Positions 6,586 to 8,748 of a DNA stretch of 8,748 bases are shown here, piece after piece. A program made the position numbers and the translations under genes. The notes beneath the pieces are model-generated. The model was not told the DNA's origin and made no database searches. It saw only the letters and a program-made list of their open reading frames with translations. The number at the start of each line of letters is the position of its first letter. Position 1 is the stretch's first letter. The stretch is taken from contig JALGVQ010000165.1 of NCBI GenBank assembly GCA_025774615.1, positions 1-8,748 of the forward strand, in the 5' to 3' direction. The DNA is from a bacterium (GTDB lineage: Bacteria > Blakebacterota > Blakebacteria > Blakebacterales > Blakebacteraceae).

Positions 6586-6620
6586 TGTGATCACATCGAC
6601 GTGTCTGGACGGATTATATT
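6586..6620 (+). promoter_or_regulatory. Possible promoter and operator of the enolase-family gene
   Basis: A TATATT at 6615-6620 matches five of six -10 positions and would give a leader of about 44 bases before the GTG start. No good -35 box is present. Instead a perfect 10-base palindrome TGTGATCACA lies at 6586-6595, just upstream of and touching the expected -35 site, where a regulator could bind. It resembles CRP/FNR half-sites but lacks their central spacer. Confidence 0.3.
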
Positions 6621-6670
6621 CCTGCATCGTACTATCCGGACATCACCATCAGCACTATCGGGGAGAGATC

Positions 6671-7795
6671 GTGAACGTCGAACGGATCATCATGCGGGAA
6701 ATATCGCTCAGGCTGAAGGTGCCGTTCCGCATATCATCAGGGACGACCTTCGAACGCCGTATCCTCCTGCTGGAACTCACTGATGAGAATGGAACTACAG
6801 CGTGGTCGGAGTGCGTGGCCGGGGAATACCCGAACTATTCTCCGGAAACCATCGATACGGCATGGCTGATGATCCGCGAACATGCCGCGCCACGGGTGAT
6901 GGGCAGGGCTATCGAGCACCCCTCCGATGTCTGGCCCCTGCTTGAGCGTGATTTCCGGGGACACAAGATGGCCAAAGCCGCCGTTGAGATGGGGATATGG
7001 GAGTTATACGCCCGTCGGCAGGGTGTCGCCCTTGCCCACCTGATCGGGGGGAAGAGATCCTCTGTTGAAACCGGAATCTCGATCGGTATCCAGTCATCAC
7101 CCGGGGCACTGATCGAAGAAGTCACTGCCCGACTGGCAGAGGGATACCGGAAGATCAAGGTCAAGGTCATGCCCGGATCCGACGTGGAGTTCCTCTCAGC
7201 GCTCCGTCGAGCGCTCGGCCCCGATATACCTCTGATGGTGGATGCCAATAGCGCGTACACTCCCGCGGATATCGACAGGTTGACAGCCCTCGACCGACTG
7301 GGGCTCATGATGATCGAACAGCCGCTGGGTACCGACGACCTGCTGCAGCACGCCCATCTCCAGAAGCTGCTCACCACTCCGATCTGCCTCGATGAATCGA
7401 TTACAGGGCCCGACCGTGTGCGCGACATGCTGGAACTGGGAAGCGGCCGAATCGTGAATATCAAGCCGGGGCGCGTCGGGGGATTCGGGCCTTCGATTGC
7501 TATCCATGATCTCTGTCTGGAAGCCGGCATCCCCATCTGGTGTGGAGGCATGCTTGAGAGCGGGGTCGGCAGGGGTTACAACCTCGCGCTCGCGTCTCTG
7601 CCCGGCTTTACACTACCCGGTGATCTCTCTCCCAGCGCCCGTTACTGGGAACGGGATATCGTCACCCCGGAATGGACCATGGAGAGTGACGGGACAGTAC
7701 TCCTTCCCCTGGACCGGCCTGGAACGGGGGTGGAGGTGGACACCGGACTGGTGGAATCACTCACCTCGAGATCTGAAGTGATCATTCCCGGGTGA
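6671..7795 (+). CDS. menC: Enolase-superfamily enzyme: o-succinylbenzoate synthase (MenC2) / N-acylamino acid racemase type
   Basis: A 374-residue cytoplasmic enzyme of the muconate-lactonizing subgroup. The parts needed for catalysis are present: the capping domain (1-~120), KVK with K163 and K165, metal ligands D191 (VDANSAY), E216 (MIEQPL) and D241 (CLDES), and the opposite-face lysine K265 (NIKPGRVGG), followed by WCGGMLESGVGRGYN. Together these motifs are characteristic of the MenC type 2 / NSAR-OSBS family, which dehydrates SHCHC to o-succinylbenzoate in menaquinone synthesis and in many members also racemises N-succinyl amino acids. The sequence alone does not separate these two activities. 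I chose the GTG at 6671 because GGGGAG stands five bases before it and it gives the family's normal N-terminus (ERIIMREISLRL). An upstream ATG at 6587 would add 28 unrelated residues. No other men gene is in view, so the symbol is provisional. Confidence 0.85.
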   Translation: MNVERIIMREISLRLKVPFRISSGTTFERRILLLELTDENGTTAWSECVAGEYPNYSPETIDTAWLMIREHAAPRVMGRAIEHPSDVWPLLERDFRGHKMAKAAVEMGIWELYARRQGVALAHLIGGKRSSVETGISIGIQSSPGALIEEVTARLAEGYRKIKVKVMPGSDVEFLSALRRALGPDIPLMVDANSAYTPADIDRLTALDRLGLMMIEQPLGTDDLLQHAHLQKLLTTPICLDESITGPDRVRDMLELGSGRIVNIKPGRVGGFGPSIAIHDLCLEAGIPIWCGGMLESGVGRGYNLALASLPGFTLPGDLSPSARYWERDIVTPEWTMESDGTVLLPLDRPGTGVEVDTGLVESLTSRSEVIIPG

Positions 7796-7838
7796 ACCAT
7801 TTCCCGATTCGTGTTACCGGGTCATCGGACCTCTTCCC

Positions 7839-7844
7839 TATACT
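7839..7844 (+). promoter_or_regulatory. Possible -10 box for the beta-barrel gene
   Basis: TATACT matches five of six -10 positions, and TTACCG lies 19 bp upstream as a poor -35. It would start transcription near 7851, just ahead of the AGGAG ribosome binding site at 7853-7857, leaving a very short leader. The gene could equally be transcribed through from the enolase gene 70 bp upstream, as no terminator is visible between them. Confidence 0.25.
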
Positions 7845-7865
7845 GTCTCTGCAGGAGTTGCCGCC

Positions 7866-8744
7866 ATGAGACCCCGATACGAGGGCACAATCATGAGAAT
7901 TCCCATTCCCGCCATCCGCTCGATAGTGGCTGTCGCGATCATCTGTCTGGCCTGCGCAGCGCCTGAAGCACGTGCGCAGGAAGAATCGATGCAGCCGCCG
8001 AGCGCGGAGTATTCGCAGGGGCTGCAGTTCACCACTCTCGCGAACATGCCGATCGCCGGTCTTCTGGAGCGGGGCTCCTTCGAAGTCGACCTCCGCATGT
8101 ACCCTGAGGGCGGTCTCTTCACCTTTGTGACGATCGGCCTCTTCAGGTCGATGAATATTGGTATCAGTTACGGGGCTGACAACGTAATCGGACGGGGTAA
8201 GGTAATCTGGAATCCCAATGTGGAAGCTGCGGTCAAACTGAGGGTCATCTCCGAGACGGTCCACCTGCCCGCCGTGGCGGTCGGCTATGCCAGTCAGGGG
8301 TATGGTCCCTGGCTGGGAGATGACGAACTGAATCGCTACATGGTGAAATCTCCCGGCCTCTACGCTGTCGCGAGCAAGAACTGGCGCTTCCTCTTCGAAT
8401 TCGGCACGCACCTCGGTATCAACAAGAGCCTCGAGAATGATGACGACGATGATCTGAATTTCTTCGGTGGATTCGATATCTCGCTCAGTCCGGAAATCTA
8501 CCTTCTCCTCGAATATGACACGGCTTACAACGACAACGACCAGGACGCTCTCGGATACGAGAAAGGCTACCTCAATTTCGGGGTAAAATGGGCCGCGACC
8601 CCCCGGCTGCGATTGGAGCTCATCTTCACCAATATGCTCGATAACGTCAGGAGTGCCGGAAAGTCGGCCACGATCCAGAACATCGCCGAAACCCTCGGCG
8701 GCGCCGGCCGTGAGATACGCATCGTATACACCGACTGGTTCTGA
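7866..8744 (+). CDS. Exported outer-membrane beta-barrel-like protein
   Basis: A 292-residue protein with a signal peptide: a hydrophobic run at about 17-31 and probable cleavage after ARA (residue 37) before QEE. The mature part is a series of short amphipathic strands rich in G, Y, F and alternating polar residues (GSFEVDLRMYPEGGLFTFVT, SMNIGISYGADNVIG, LNFFGGFDISLSPEIYLLLE, YLNFGVKWAATPRLRLELIF), and it ends REIRIVYTDWF. A final aromatic residue is the usual signal for barrel insertion by BamA, so an outer-membrane barrel is inferred. It resembles proteins sometimes labelled YjbH-like, but I am not certain of that family. A run of five aspartates (192-196) and an NDNDQD segment could bind cations. 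The ATG at 7866 has AGGAG eight bases upstream; an ATG at 7893 would remove nine residues and still leave a signal peptide. No function can be assigned. Confidence 0.75.
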   Translation: MRPRYEGTIMRIPIPAIRSIVAVAIICLACAAPEARAQEESMQPPSAEYSQGLQFTTLANMPIAGLLERGSFEVDLRMYPEGGLFTFVTIGLFRSMNIGISYGADNVIGRGKVIWNPNVEAAVKLRVISETVHLPAVAVGYASQGYGPWLGDDELNRYMVKSPGLYAVASKNWRFLFEFGTHLGINKSLENDDDDDLNFFGGFDISLSPEIYLLLEYDTAYNDNDQDALGYEKGYLNFGVKWAATPRLRLELIFTNMLDNVRSAGKSATIQNIAETLGGAGREIRIVYTDWF

Positions 8745-8748
8745 GAGG

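Noticed and set aside
7782-8411. Minus-strand ORF of 209 codons
   Set aside because: It is antisense to the barrel-protein gene, which has a ribosome binding site, signal peptide and coherent strand pattern.
1-8748. tRNA, rRNA, insertion sequence or transposase
   Set aside because: No cloverleaf, conserved rRNA stretch, terminal inverted repeats or transposase motif was found on either strand.

Overview
The window looks like chromosomal DNA of a Gram-negative bacterium. It encodes two proteins with Sec signal peptides, a lipoprotein and an outer-membrane beta-barrel type protein ending in W-F. Most of it is GC-rich (67% in the 60 bases from 7681). I cannot name the lineage. The gene mix (ECF sigma/anti-sigma with a DUF4097 protein, a beta-propeller lipoprotein, a MenC2-type enolase) is of a kind seen in FCB-group and candidate-phylum genomes, but that is an impression only.

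Region 1 (1-2460, minus strand, visibly AT-richer) is the edge of a CRISPR-Cas locus. Cas3, with an N-terminal HD nuclease and a DEVH helicase, starts at 1743 and runs off the left edge. Its motif wording resembles subtype I-G (formerly I-U). 72 bp upstream on the same strand lies a complete stand-alone DEDDh (DnaQ-like) 3'-5' exonuclease (1816-2334). No CRISPR repeats, cas1, cas2 or Cascade genes are in view.

Region 2 (2475-4780, minus strand) is a tight operon: ECF sigma factor, zinc-type anti-sigma factor, and an exported DUF4097 protein, closed by a strong hairpin at 2475-2498. The genes are joined by ATGA-type or near overlaps, so sigma and anti-sigma are probably translationally coupled. 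A beta-propeller lipoprotein (4823-6064) is transcribed divergently.

Region 3 (6075-6566) holds a decayed nitroreductase gene on the minus strand. It has no canonical start codon, appears to lack an internal segment, and carries a 31-bp tandem duplication that shifts the frame just before its C-terminus. Removing one copy by eye restores a family-like tail.

Region 4 (6671-8744, plus strand) carries a MenC2 / N-acylamino-acid racemase-type enolase with all catalytic residues, then an exported beta-barrel protein that ends four bases before the window edge.

The most interesting points are the exonuclease paired with Cas3, which could act in spacer processing, and the readable history of the nitroreductase pseudogene.
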